Assembly: GCA_028278545.1 (NCBI GenBank)
Contig: JANQED010000132.1
Coordinates: forward strand, 282,874 to 346,873
Length of the DNA stretch: 64,000 bases
Direction: 5' to 3'
Origin: Anaerolineales bacterium
Lineage (GTDB): Bacteria > Chloroflexota > Anaerolineae > Anaerolineales > UBA11858
Of this stretch, positions 53,548 to 62,032 are shown piece after piece. A program made the translations under genes and the position numbers. The notes beneath the pieces are model-generated. The model made no database searches. It was not told the origin of the DNA and was given only the letters and a program-made list of their open reading frames with translations. The stretch's first letter is position 1; every line of letters begins with the position of its first letter.

Positions 53548-54237
53548 CTATCTAATATCCTGCGATTCTCTTTGGCGCATAATGGAGGCTCTGGTCATTT
53601 TGATCAAATTTGTACGAAATGACATGACATCTCTGGACGTATTACTCGTATGAACTCGTCTCAAGACCACCACTTCAGGGAATTTAGCTATCTGATAACC
53701 CATATCTTTGGCCCGATAGAATAAATCCAAATTTTCCATGGTTTGATATTTCGGATCAAAGCCGCCAACCTCTTCAAGAAAGGTTTTCTTTGCAATCAAA
53801 TAGCCAAAACCAAACTGGGGGTTTTCCAGATGCTCAGGGGTGATCCAAAATGGTATTTCAACGCCCGGCTCTAAAAATGATTGGTGCTTGGCAATGAGAC
53901 ATTGAATCTCAGGGTGAGCACTAAGATAGTCCATTCGGCCCTGCAACGACGCAGGCAGCATGATGTCATCATGATCCAGAAAAGTAACCCACTCACCGCT
54001 CGCCGCCTGGACCCCTGAATTGCGAGCCCCAGCCACACCCCGATTCGCCTGAAAAACGTATTGGGCTTGGGAATAAGATCTAGCGATCTCAGCCGTGCGG
54101 TCTTCGGACCCATCGTCAACCACCACGATCTCAATAGGTTGGTAACTCTGCGATAAAACACTTTCAATAGCATGGGCTAAATACTTTTCCCCATTATAAA
54201 CAGGGATAATTACGCTCACTAAGGGATTGGCTTTCAT
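53548..54237 (-). CDS. Family 2 glycosyltransferase, copy 2 of the tandem array
   Basis: A 229-residue GT2 with NPLVSVIIPVYNGEKYLAHAI, VVDDGSEDRTAEIA and the DHDD variant of the DXD motif in FLDHDDIMLP. The ATG at 54237 gives the same N-terminal spacing as its neighbours; a GTG at 54279 overlapping the upstream gene is a second choice. Its DXD reads D-H-D-D, a difference from copies 1, 3 and 5 (DADD) that may mean a different donor sugar. It ends 4 bases before copy 1. Confidence 0.9.
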   Translation of the reverse strand: MKANPLVSVIIPVYNGEKYLAHAIESVLSQSYQPIEIVVVDDGSEDRTAEIARSYSQAQYVFQANRGVAGARNSGVQAASGEWVTFLDHDDIMLPASLQGRMDYLSAHPEIQCLIAKHQSFLEPGVEIPFWITPEHLENPQFGFGYLIAKKTFLEEVGGFDPKYQTMENLDLFYRAKDMGYQIAKFPEVVVLRRVHTSNTSRDVMSFRTNLIKMTRASIMRQRESQDIR

Positions 54238-54265
54238 GCTTTGAAATCCCACAGATTGTTTGGTA

Positions 54266-54979
54266 TCAACCTCGATCACGCTTCACAGATGATCTGACAA
54301 CTCGCAGTAATTCAGACAAATTGGCTTTGGCTTCGTAAGACATATTTGAGCTGTGCAGCCGTCTATATACCAAAACATCTTGTAAGACAGCCATTGGCAC
54401 ACCGGCATCTTTCGCTCGAAAGAACCAATCACTGTCATTAGCATGGCGATAACCTGTGTCAAAAGTTCCAATTTCGCCAAGAACATGCTTTTTGACCACA
54501 AGCGTACTTGGCAAATATCCTGCTGGATCACTGGCAAAGTATTCCTCATCCAATTGATAAGGCCACCTCGCGCCAGGCTCCAGGAACACACGCATCCTCG
54601 AGATCACGTAGCCGATTTCGGGATTCTCGATCAGGAAACCGATTTGTGCCCTTAATTTATGGGGCGCCCATAAATCATCCGCATCTAGAAAAGCGATGAA
54701 TTCACCTTCGGCAACAGAAATTCCCGTATTTTTGGCTGCTGCATGGCCCTGGTTGCTCTGGTAGATATAGCGCACATCATCTTTATACAATTTGGCGATA
54801 TCTGCCGTATCATCAACCGAACCATCATCTACAACAATGATCTCGAAGGGGTGATAGTCCTGAGCAAACACACTATCGATCGCTTCAGCCAGATAGCGCT
54901 CGCCATTATAAACAGGAATGATAACACTTACCAGCGGTAGATCAACTTCCTTTGATTCAGCCATCTTATCCACGCTCAT
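54266..54979 (-). CDS. Family 2 glycosyltransferase, copy 3 of the tandem array
   Basis: A 237-residue GT2: LPLVSVIIPVYNGERYLAEAIDS, VVDDGSVDDTADIA and FLDADDLWAPHKL. Its ATG overlaps the stop of copy 4 as ATGA, so the genes are translationally coupled. An internal ATG at 54964 is a possible shorter start. The sugar and the acceptor cannot be told from sequence. Confidence 0.92.
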   Translation of the reverse strand: MSVDKMAESKEVDLPLVSVIIPVYNGERYLAEAIDSVFAQDYHPFEIIVVDDGSVDDTADIAKLYKDDVRYIYQSNQGHAAAKNTGISVAEGEFIAFLDADDLWAPHKLRAQIGFLIENPEIGYVISRMRVFLEPGARWPYQLDEEYFASDPAGYLPSTLVVKKHVLGEIGTFDTGYRHANDSDWFFRAKDAGVPMAVLQDVLVYRRLHSSNMSYEAKANLSELLRVVRSSVKRDRG

Positions 54980-55689
54980 TTCTGATTTGATTGAGCTTTC
55001 CTTCTTCGATCGAGTAATGATTTTATCGCATACACATAATCCGATTGATGCTCGCGTTCACGAATACCGATATTATTGAAGTGAATCCTTCTTCTGAAAA
55101 GGATTTCAGAGAGCATATGGCCTTTTAATCCCCTCTCTACTGCTCTAGGGTACCAATCGATAAAATCTCCAAAATGCAACTTGGGCTCGAACAGCCCCAC
55201 TCGGAAAAATGATTCCCGTCTTACCAGTATCGCACTTGCAATATGTGCCGGCATGATCTCTGCAGCATATGTCCATTTCTTTCTTACTTCATCTTCTATT
55301 TCAGGACTGTAGAATTGCCTTACATGTCCAAAGACCATATCCAGTTCGGGGTCTCTGGCAAACGCTGCCATCTGGAGTTCAAGTTTATTTAACATCCATA
55401 TGTCGTCACAGTCTAGAAAAGCGAAGAACTCGCCCCGCGCCAGATCTATCCCATCATTGCGAGCAGCAGAAAGTCCTACACTTTTCTGAATGTAGCAAGC
55501 AACGTTCGAAGGATAACTGCGGGCAATCTCCTCACTCCGGTCGGTTGAACGACTATCCAAGATGATGATGAGTTCGAGGGACTGGTAAGTTTGACCAAGC
55601 ACACTATCAATGGCCTCGGTCAGATAAGGTTCGCCATTGTAAACCGGCATGATCACGCTGATCAAGGAGTGGCTTGTTAGATTACCCAT
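54976..55689 (-). CDS. Family 2 glycosyltransferase, copy 4 of the tandem array
   Basis: A 237-residue GT2: HSLISVIMPVYNGEPYLTEAID, an altered second block IILDSRSTDRSEEIA instead of VVDDGSxD, and FLDCDDIWMLNKL with DCDD at the DXD. The changed second block replaces the usual aspartate pair (DD) at the UDP-binding site with D-S-R-S, so the activity may be altered. A 162-base gap separates it from copy 5. Confidence 0.9.
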   Translation of the reverse strand: MGNLTSHSLISVIMPVYNGEPYLTEAIDSVLGQTYQSLELIIILDSRSTDRSEEIARSYPSNVACYIQKSVGLSAARNDGIDLARGEFFAFLDCDDIWMLNKLELQMAAFARDPELDMVFGHVRQFYSPEIEDEVRKKWTYAAEIMPAHIASAILVRRESFFRVGLFEPKLHFGDFIDWYPRAVERGLKGHMLSEILFRRRIHFNNIGIREREHQSDYVYAIKSLLDRRRKAQSNQK

Positions 55690-55851
55690 TGTTCATCCTG
55701 TCGTTATCTTATACACATGCGCTATAACCCGTCACAAGCTTTTGCATACTGCTCTAAGAGAAATCGAAATGGATCACATCCAGTTTGAATCGTTTTATAA
55801 GATCAAGGATTCCGTTGCGGATATCGAATTTTCAAGAAGTATCATTGTTGA

Positions 55852-56565
55852 TCAAAGCCGACCAAAAAGGAACTCAACATCTGAAACCAGTGACCTGCGT
55901 CGGTCCAGCGATTTTTTCAATGCCCGTAATAAATACCTGTTATTCAATTGCTTCTCACGTGTGATATTGTCCTCATGCTGTCGATAATACTGAACGACAT
56001 CTTGGTGGAACAAAACGGCGATATCTGTCTCTCTAGCACGCAAATACCAATCGATGTCATCGCAATATCGCAGCGACTCATCAAAGCAGCCCACCTTGGC
56101 AAAAACTGACCTGCGAACGAGAGCACTTCCTAAGCTTGGAGCAAAGAACGGCTCAAAAGACGGTTTGAAAGAGATACGGCCAGCTTCATCTTCAGATAAC
56201 ATCATCAGTTGAGTAAAACCATTAATTAACTCCAGGGAATGATTATCTAATAGATGAGCCAATTGTAATCCGAGTTTGTTAGGAAGCCACAGATCATCAG
56301 CGTCAAGGAAGGCAATCAATTCGCCTTGCGACAAATCTACCCCGGCATTGCGTGCAGATGCTGGGCCTTGGTTGGTCTGATGAATATATTGAACATCATC
56401 AAAACTCTTAGCAACTTGAGGGGTGTCGTCTGTCGAACCATCATCGACCACAATGAGTTCTATTGGCTCATACTGCTGGGAAAGCACGCTCTCAATGGCT
56501 TCAGCCAGAAAACGCTCACCATTGTATACAGGAATAATGACACTGATCAGGGGACTCTTTTCCAT
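55852..56565 (-). CDS. Family 2 glycosyltransferase, copy 5 of the tandem array
   Basis: A 237-residue GT2, first of the array in transcription: SPLISVIIPVYNGERFLAEAIESVL, VVDDGSTDDTPQVA and FLDADDLWLPNKL. The C-terminal half has DESLRYCDDIDWYLRARE, typical of the acceptor side. It begins 55 bases after the HPr-kinase-like gene. A short AT-rich gap before copy 4 may hold a secondary promoter, but no good -10 was found. Confidence 0.92.
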   Translation of the reverse strand: MEKSPLISVIIPVYNGERFLAEAIESVLSQQYEPIELIVVDDGSTDDTPQVAKSFDDVQYIHQTNQGPASARNAGVDLSQGELIAFLDADDLWLPNKLGLQLAHLLDNHSLELINGFTQLMMLSEDEAGRISFKPSFEPFFAPSLGSALVRRSVFAKVGCFDESLRYCDDIDWYLRARETDIAVLFHQDVVQYYRQHEDNITREKQLNNRYLLRALKKSLDRRRSLVSDVEFLFGRL

Positions 56566-56620
56566 ATATTATGATCGCGTTTTCTATCCATCCATTTGGG
56601 TAGTCTGACCAAAATCACTG

Positions 56621-57703
56621 CTAATTACGCGATAGCCAGTCTGATATTACGCCAGGGATTTCTTCTATATCGGTACCCAGTTCAAGTACATAGCTGGGTA
56701 CTTTTCGAGTAATCTCACCAATACTTTTATGGATAGTTTTTCTCACCCCTCGAAGCTGAAATATGGTGGAGGGCGCCATCGCCAGGAAGCCTTCTACCGG
56801 CGAGACTGGTTTCAGGTGCGTTTCGGAACTGCCAGCGACACGCGGTATAAAGATAGCGCGAATGGGAAACTCCCTGACCACAGTTTCAGGGAAAACCTGA
56901 TAAATGAAGAAGAGCGCTTTTTCTGTCGCCAATCTATCAGCATTGCTCAAAGCGGATCTTAATTTGGGAAATCGATAGGCATCTTCGGCATTTAGCTTCC
57001 CTGAGTTGAAAATACTATGTGCACACGGAGCGGGGGAATTTGAGATCATACAATAATCATCACCAGCATAGCCTAGCTCCGAGCCAATGCAAGCCAAAGC
57101 AGTCGTAGACTTTCCAGATCCCCCTTTGCCAGTAAGCAGAACGCCGCCATGAGGCGTTCCGACGGCCCCTGCATGAACGAGTTGATAACCATGACCGCTC
57201 ATCCACCAATGCAGGACCATTCGTAAAGGCGCGCCACTCTCATAATAGGGGACTTTGGAAGCATCTTTTATCCAAAAAACCGCCTCATTTCTTGACCGAT
57301 CAAGCAGGCAAAGTGTGTTGTTGGCAGGTTCATAAAGGGTTACCATCTGATCGCTTTCCCCACTCCAAATATCACCTCGCGGCAGGTAATCTCCCACTAT
57401 CCAAGGTGGCCTGGGCAAATTAATGCTGGTTGAGGCACTATCCCATAGATTAATCGTCAAAGATGGCGTCAACACGCTCCCCGTAGAGAGGTGGTCAAAA
57501 GCCGGCAAGATGCGAGATTCCAGCGCAGGGCCGGCAAAGGACAGTCGAATGATGAATTCACCAAACTGAATACTACGATCAACCTTACCGCCGGTACTTT
57601 GAGCCGCCTTCTCAAACGCAGAATGAACTTGATCGAAATAATCAGTCTCTTGAGCTTTCAATGGGGAATCTATAACATTGATTTGAGCTCGAGGATCACC
57701 CAT
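56621..57703 (-). CDS. HPr-kinase-like P-loop protein
   Basis: A 360-residue protein. The C-terminal domain is like HPr kinase: HAGAVG at about 178-183, Walker A GKGGSGKST at about 192-200, and AGDDY as the Walker-B-like part. The N-terminal 160 residues show no known domain. In lasso-peptide clusters HPr-kinase homologues phosphorylate the precursor peptide, and in other clusters they accompany PqqD and glycosyltransferases. Its ATG at 57703 overlaps the stop of the PqqD gene by 8 bases. A kinase or phosphorylase acting on the PqqD tail or another acceptor is inferred. Confidence 0.82.
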   Translation of the reverse strand: MGDPRAQINVIDSPLKAQETDYFDQVHSAFEKAAQSTGGKVDRSIQFGEFIIRLSFAGPALESRILPAFDHLSTGSVLTPSLTINLWDSASTSINLPRPPWIVGDYLPRGDIWSGESDQMVTLYEPANNTLCLLDRSRNEAVFWIKDASKVPYYESGAPLRMVLHWWMSGHGYQLVHAGAVGTPHGGVLLTGKGGSGKSTTALACIGSELGYAGDDYCMISNSPAPCAHSIFNSGKLNAEDAYRFPKLRSALSNADRLATEKALFFIYQVFPETVVREFPIRAIFIPRVAGSSETHLKPVSPVEGFLAMAPSTIFQLRGVRKTIHKSIGEITRKVPSYVLELGTDIEEIPGVISDWLSRN

Positions 57704-58172
57704 CACTTAAGGAAGCAGGATCAGTCTTTGGGTTAGGCCATCCCGCCTCATCAACCTCATGAATGGGGTCTAGTAAAAGCAAATCCTGCATATCGGTATA
57801 ACGGTTTAGTTTTGGTGGAACGAAAGGTTTCTCTCGTGCATCACCCTTGTGTACAGGTTTTACTTCTTTCCTCTCATGGCCTTCTGCTTCCATTCCCTGA
57901 TTTGGCCGAATTAATTCATCTTGGATAAGCTCAGAAATAAAGGCGTTTACGGCTCCTTCAATGTCTTCCTCTCCACCTTGGTACAATTGAGCCATTTCAT
58001 TTACAATATCATCAACTGAATAACCCGCTTCAATGAAACTCCAGACTTGCGCGGCCGTGTCGGCAATACTGTAATAGTTGCCATTATCCAAATTGATCAA
58101 TACGACCTCATCATCAAAAGTTTCATAGATCACATCACGCTGATTAATTGTAAGTTGATTAGATTGCACCAT
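57696..58172 (-). CDS. PqqD-family protein with C-terminal peptide-like tail
   Basis: A 158-residue protein. Residues 1-90 are a PqqD/RRE-type winged helix (NLDNGNYYSIADTAAQVW, YSVDDIVNEMAQLY, FISELIQDELI), the family that grips leader peptides of RiPPs. After a charged linker (91-112) comes a tail with FVPPKL (117-122), which fits the [Y/F]xxPxL leader signature of lasso precursors, then YTDMQDLLLL (125-134), DPIHEVDEAGWP (135-146) and a Ser/Asp/Gly end. The tail looks like a leader and core attached to the recognition domain. It heads the operon after a promoter flanked by a perfect inverted repeat. AGGAG precedes the ATG. Confidence 0.82.
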   Translation of the reverse strand: MVQSNQLTINQRDVIYETFDDEVVLINLDNGNYYSIADTAAQVWSFIEAGYSVDDIVNEMAQLYQGGEEDIEGAVNAFISELIQDELIRPNQGMEAEGHERKEVKPVHKGDAREKPFVPPKLNRYTDMQDLLLLDPIHEVDEAGWPNPKTDPASLSDG

Positions 58173-58201
58173 AAATTCTCCTAAAAATGGGAATCAACTC
58201 T

Positions 58202-58277
58202 CTCCCAATCTGTGAAATCGTCTCACAATTATAACCCATTCCCAAACTGCTCACAGTGTTTTATGAAAGATTGGGAG
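58202..58277 (-). promoter_or_regulatory. Promoter of the PqqD operon bracketed by a perfect inverted repeat
   Basis: On the minus strand TATAAT at 58233-58228 is a good -10. A perfect 10-bp inverted repeat, CTCCCAATCT (58202-58211) and AGATTGGGAG (58268-58277), brackets it, one arm close to the ribosome site and the other about 40 bases upstream of the -10. Such an arrangement fits an operator for a dimeric regulator or a looped repression site. No regulator gene is adjacent. Confidence 0.5.
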
Positions 58278-58385
58278 TGCTGAAACTCGTGGATGTTTTC
58301 TGCGTTTTACGCTCAGATGAGGCAAACTCTCACTGGAACTGTACTATCTAGTTTGTGTCTGCGCGTTTCAACGCCAGTATCTTCA

Positions 58386-59300
58386 TCACTCCCGAATGTG
58401 GTTCAAGACCCTCGAAAGAAGGCTCTCGTGCCCCAGAATATCTGCGCTGGATAGCTTTTTATACCATTCAGGGGTCCAGGAATGGTGAAGGCCTATTGCG
58501 ATTGGTTTCTTCACGAAAACATCTTCGACATTCCTATCATCCTCGAACCAAAACTTGACGTATTTTTCCTTGGCAGTCAACCGCTTCGTCCGATAGTAGC
58601 GCGCTTCCATAATATAACCATACGCATCGCGATATAGCATATTGAGGGTTCTCTTGATATAAAACCTGAAATATAGTGATCTCCACCTGCGGACAAAGGC
58701 GTTCAAGATCCGGGCATTTCGACCCATGGCGCGCTCAGCATGATCGTTCATCTGATCCAGGTATCGAATATCGATCAATCGTCCCATAGCAGAATCTTTA
58801 TAGATCTCATCCATCACATCTCTCAGGACGCCATTCCCCAGGAAATCCCAACTGTGAGGGACGGTATCATTCTCTTTCCCGACGCTTGACAGCCTCTCCT
58901 GAATACCCTCCAGCCACAAAGAAAGGATTCGAGCACCCGCCTTTGCGGCCACAAAGGACACATGCGTATCGAACATCACAACTTCGGATCGGTTTAGCTT
59001 CTTTAGTACCGGCGCAATATCTCTGAAAACGAGGGTATCGATATCCATGAACACCCCCCCGTGCGACTTCAAAACGGCAACCATAATGGCGTCCTTCTGA
59101 ATCGGGAGTGTAAGCTTCCTCAACGCAGAAAAATCGAATACCCCCTCCGCAACATAATCATGGATATTGGAATAATCCAGGGTGATGATTTCATAGCCCG
59201 GAAGGTTGACTTCCCAAGTCCACCTGCACAATTCAAGATAGTGGGGGATTTTCCCCCTCGGTTCCCAAAATGTGAAAATCGTCTTATCGGTTGATTTCAT
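58386..59300 (-). CDS. DXD-type glycosyltransferase (GT32 / capsular polysaccharide synthesis-like)
   Basis: A 304-residue protein: KTIFTFWEPRGKIPHYLELC at the N-terminus, PIQKDAIMVAVLKSHGGVFMDIDTLVF with the DXD motif D86-x-D88, a pattern of GT32 and capsular-polysaccharide-synthesis transferases. A basic C-terminal half follows. The ATG at 59300 is used; the frame upstream starts with TTG inside the leuS terminator. It lies between leuS and the PqqD operon on the same strand and could belong to either; a 213-base promoter gap before PqqD favours separation. The sugar donor is unknown. Confidence 0.82.
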   Translation of the reverse strand: MKSTDKTIFTFWEPRGKIPHYLELCRWTWEVNLPGYEIITLDYSNIHDYVAEGVFDFSALRKLTLPIQKDAIMVAVLKSHGGVFMDIDTLVFRDIAPVLKKLNRSEVVMFDTHVSFVAAKAGARILSLWLEGIQERLSSVGKENDTVPHSWDFLGNGVLRDVMDEIYKDSAMGRLIDIRYLDQMNDHAERAMGRNARILNAFVRRWRSLYFRFYIKRTLNMLYRDAYGYIMEARYYRTKRLTAKEKYVKFWFEDDRNVEDVFVKKPIAIGLHHSWTPEWYKKLSSADILGHESLLSRVLNHIRE

Positions 59301-59313
59301 TTTCAATGAATAT

Positions 59314-59346
59314 AAAAAGTCGGAGGGGGTCAATCCTCCGACTTTT
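59314..59346 (-). terminator. Terminator of leuS
   Basis: A 12-bp stem (59315-59326 with 59335-59346, 8-base loop) followed on the minus strand by TTTTTATA, 5 bases after the leuS stop. It separates leuS from the glycosyltransferase gene. Confidence 0.9.
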
Positions 59347-59350
59347 CGGG

Positions 59351-61816
59351 TTACACGACGATATTCACCAGCCTCCCCGGCACATAGACCACCTTGCGGA
59401 GTTCCTTGTCACCGATGAAGCGCTGGGCGGCCTCGCTGGCCAGGGCTGTCTGTTTAGCGACTTCCTCGCTGACATCCGCGGGGACAGTGATGCGGTCGCG
59501 CAGCTTGCCGTTGACTTGAACGATCAGCGTGATCTCCTCAACCTGCGTGGCTCCTTCGTCCACTTCGGGCCAGGGCTGGGTGTGTACGGAGTAAGGTTTA
59601 CCCAGCTTTTCCGTCCACATTTCCTCGGCAATGTGCGGAGCAACCGGCGCCAGCATACGCAGGTAATAGTCCCGCGCCTCGGCCCATTCTGGGGTGCCTG
59701 CTACGCCAGCATCTTTCACCGTGTTCATCTCGTTCAATAATTCCATCAAACCTGAAATGATGGTATTGAATTCGAATGTCTCAAAGTCCTTGCTGACCTG
59801 CTGCAATGTCTGATGCACCTTGCGGCGCAGCGATTTCAGCACCGCTGGGTCCGGCTCTCCCTTCTTGGCCTCATCACTGAAAATCGACCAGATGCGGTGC
59901 AGCCATCGAACCACCCCCTGGATATTCTCGGTGTTCCAGGGTCCGCCATCCGACCAGCGATACCCAAACATCAAGTATGTTCGCACGGCATCGGCGCCAT
60001 ACTGCTGAACCTGCTTATCTGGGTCGATGACATTGCCGCGCGACTTACTCATGCGCTGTCCATCAGGGCCCAAAATCTGCCCTTGATTGCGTAATTGGGT
60101 CATGGGTTCATTCCCCTCCAAGATACCCATGTCACGCCCGGCTTTGTGGAAGAAGCGCGTGTAGATCAAATGCATCGTGGCATGTTCGACGCCGCCGGTA
60201 TAAGTATCCACCGGCATCCAGTAGTCATACTCCTCAGGGTCGAACAACCCTTGATCGTAATGAGGGCTTAGATAACGTAAGTGATACCAAGAGGAACACA
60301 TGAAGGTGTCCATAGTATCTGTCTCACGTTCGGCTGGGCCGCCACATTCGGGGCAGGTGGTGTTCTTCCAGGTGGGGTGCAGCTTTAAGGGGCTCTCCCC
60401 GGTGGGCAGCCACTCGACATCATCGGGCAGCAACACGGGCAGTTGATCCTCGGGAACCGGGTGCCAGCCGCACTCTTCACAGTGGACCATCGGGATGGGG
60501 GAACCCCAATATCGCTGGCGAGAGATCAGCCAATCGCGCAACTTGTAGCTGACATCCGCTTTGCCAATGCCTTTTTCTTCCAACCAATCGTTGACCGCTT
60601 TTATGCCGGGGTTGGCCCAACCCTTGGCGTCGCTGACCTCGGTTCCATCGAAGTGAGCGCTGTTGATCATCACGCCGGGGCCGATATAGGCCTCTGTCAT
60701 CGTATCCCCGTGGAACTGTTCTCCTTCAGGCTGAATGACGGGGATGATCTCCAAGTTATACTTGCGGGCAAACTCGAAGTCACGCTCATCATGCGCAGGG
60801 ACAGCCATAATGGCTCCGGTGCCGTAACCCATCATCACGTAGTCAGCAATCCAAATGGGGATGCGCGCCTGGTTGACCGGGTTGATGGCGAATCCACCTG
60901 TGAAGACGCCCGTCTTCTCTTTGTCCGTTGCGCTGCGCTGGATTTCATCCTGGCGGGCAGCTTCTTGTTTGTAGGTTTCGACTTCCTGACGATATTCTGC
61001 CGTGGTGACCCGGTCGACCAGGGGGTGCTCAGGGGCCAAAACCATGAAGGTAGCGCCCCACAATGTGTCCGGGCGGGTCGTGAAGATTTCCATGGGGTCT
61101 CCCTGCTCAGTGTGAAAAACCACTGAGGCCCCCTCAGAGCGCCCCACCCAATTCGTCTGCATAGCCACCACTCTGTCAGGCCAATCTATGCCCGTGAAAT
61201 CTCGTAATTCCTCAGCGTAATCGGTGGTGCGGAAGAACCACTGATCCAGGTCTTTTTTGATAACGGGGGTACCACACCGTTCACAATGGCGGTCTTCTCC
61301 CCAGACCTGCTCGCGGGCCAGCGTGGTGTTGCAGTTGGGACAGAAATCCACCGATCCCGGCGCACGATAAGCCAGGCCATGCTTGAACAACTGAATGAAA
61401 TACCACTCCGTCCAATGGTAGTATTCAGGATCGCAAGATGCCGCCTCTCGCCGCCAGTCCCACATGGCACCCATGCTGCGCAGTTGACCCCTCATGCGGT
61501 CGATGTTGGCGTAAGTCCAATCCTTGGGATGGATGTTGCGGCTGATGGCCGCATTTTCCGCCGGCAACCCAAAAGCATCAAAGCCGATTGGGAACATAAC
61601 GTTGTAGCCCTTCATGCGCAGGTAGCGGGCACGCGCATCGCTGGGGGTCATGGCATACCAATGACCGATGTGCAGGTCCCCGGAAGGATAAGGCAGCATC
61701 GTCAAAGCATAGTATTTAGGTCTGGAGGGGTCAATATCCGCATGATACAGACCATCAGCTTCCCATTTTGCCTGCCATTTTGGTTCGATCTCGGCAGGAA
61801 TATATTTCTCAGTCAT
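59351..61816 (-). CDS. leuS: Leucyl-tRNA synthetase
   Basis: An 821-residue class Ia synthetase that charges tRNA-Leu. The HIGH motif is in PSGDLHIGHWYAM near the N-terminus, the KMSKS equivalent is RMSKSRGN near residue 580, and the CP1 editing domain lies between (VFHTEQGDPMEIFTTRPDTLWGATF, conserved Thr-rich region TTRPDTL). The C-terminal anticodon domain follows. GAGGAG precedes the ATG at 8 bases and lies inside the end of a small upstream ORF whose stop is only 4 bases from the start, so translation is likely coupled. Transcription is controlled by the T-box leader upstream. Confidence 0.97.
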   Translation of the reverse strand: MTEKYIPAEIEPKWQAKWEADGLYHADIDPSRPKYYALTMLPYPSGDLHIGHWYAMTPSDARARYLRMKGYNVMFPIGFDAFGLPAENAAISRNIHPKDWTYANIDRMRGQLRSMGAMWDWRREAASCDPEYYHWTEWYFIQLFKHGLAYRAPGSVDFCPNCNTTLAREQVWGEDRHCERCGTPVIKKDLDQWFFRTTDYAEELRDFTGIDWPDRVVAMQTNWVGRSEGASVVFHTEQGDPMEIFTTRPDTLWGATFMVLAPEHPLVDRVTTAEYRQEVETYKQEAARQDEIQRSATDKEKTGVFTGGFAINPVNQARIPIWIADYVMMGYGTGAIMAVPAHDERDFEFARKYNLEIIPVIQPEGEQFHGDTMTEAYIGPGVMINSAHFDGTEVSDAKGWANPGIKAVNDWLEEKGIGKADVSYKLRDWLISRQRYWGSPIPMVHCEECGWHPVPEDQLPVLLPDDVEWLPTGESPLKLHPTWKNTTCPECGGPAERETDTMDTFMCSSWYHLRYLSPHYDQGLFDPEEYDYWMPVDTYTGGVEHATMHLIYTRFFHKAGRDMGILEGNEPMTQLRNQGQILGPDGQRMSKSRGNVIDPDKQVQQYGADAVRTYLMFGYRWSDGGPWNTENIQGVVRWLHRIWSIFSDEAKKGEPDPAVLKSLRRKVHQTLQQVSKDFETFEFNTIISGLMELLNEMNTVKDAGVAGTPEWAEARDYYLRMLAPVAPHIAEEMWTEKLGKPYSVHTQPWPEVDEGATQVEEITLIVQVNGKLRDRITVPADVSEEVAKQTALASEAAQRFIGDKELRKVVYVPGRLVNIVV

Positions 61817-61820
61817 TTTT

Positions 61821-61943
61821 TTATCTCCTCACAAGATTTGTTGCTTGTTTTGTTAAAAAAACTGTCTTGTCCGTGAGGCGGAGGCGGGCGAGAAGGCGCT
61901 GCACGCTTCCATAGACACATTTTCGGACAGATTTCTTCTTCAT
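61821..61943 (-). CDS. Small cationic ORF coupled to leuS
   Basis: A 40-residue frame (ATG 61943, TAA 61823-61821), too short for routine calling. AAAGGAGG lies 6 bases upstream of the ATG, one of the best ribosome sites in the window. The peptide is basic (12 Lys/Arg) and begins MKKKSVRKCVYG; residues 17-23 are LLARLRL, with CTT, CTC, CTC and CTC leucine codons clustered. Its stop codon is 4 bases before leuS and the leuS ribosome site lies inside its last codons. It could be a translational leader that senses Leu-tRNA charging or a small functional protein. I know no homologue. Confidence 0.6.
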   Translation of the reverse strand: MKKKSVRKCVYGSVQRLLARLRLTDKTVFLTKQATNLVRR

Positions 61944-62032
61944 CTCGAGCCTCCTTTCAACAAACGTCTCAAGTTTTCGAAACAATCACGGCATCATCAA
62001 ACTTGACGCCGGGACAAACAGAACTTTAAAAC

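Noticed and set aside
49886-58172. Complete lasso-peptide gene cluster
   Set aside because: PqqD-like, HPr-kinase-like, nucleotidyltransferase and ABC genes are present, but no asparagine-synthetase-like cyclase or transglutaminase-like protease lies in the operon, and no free precursor gene was found.
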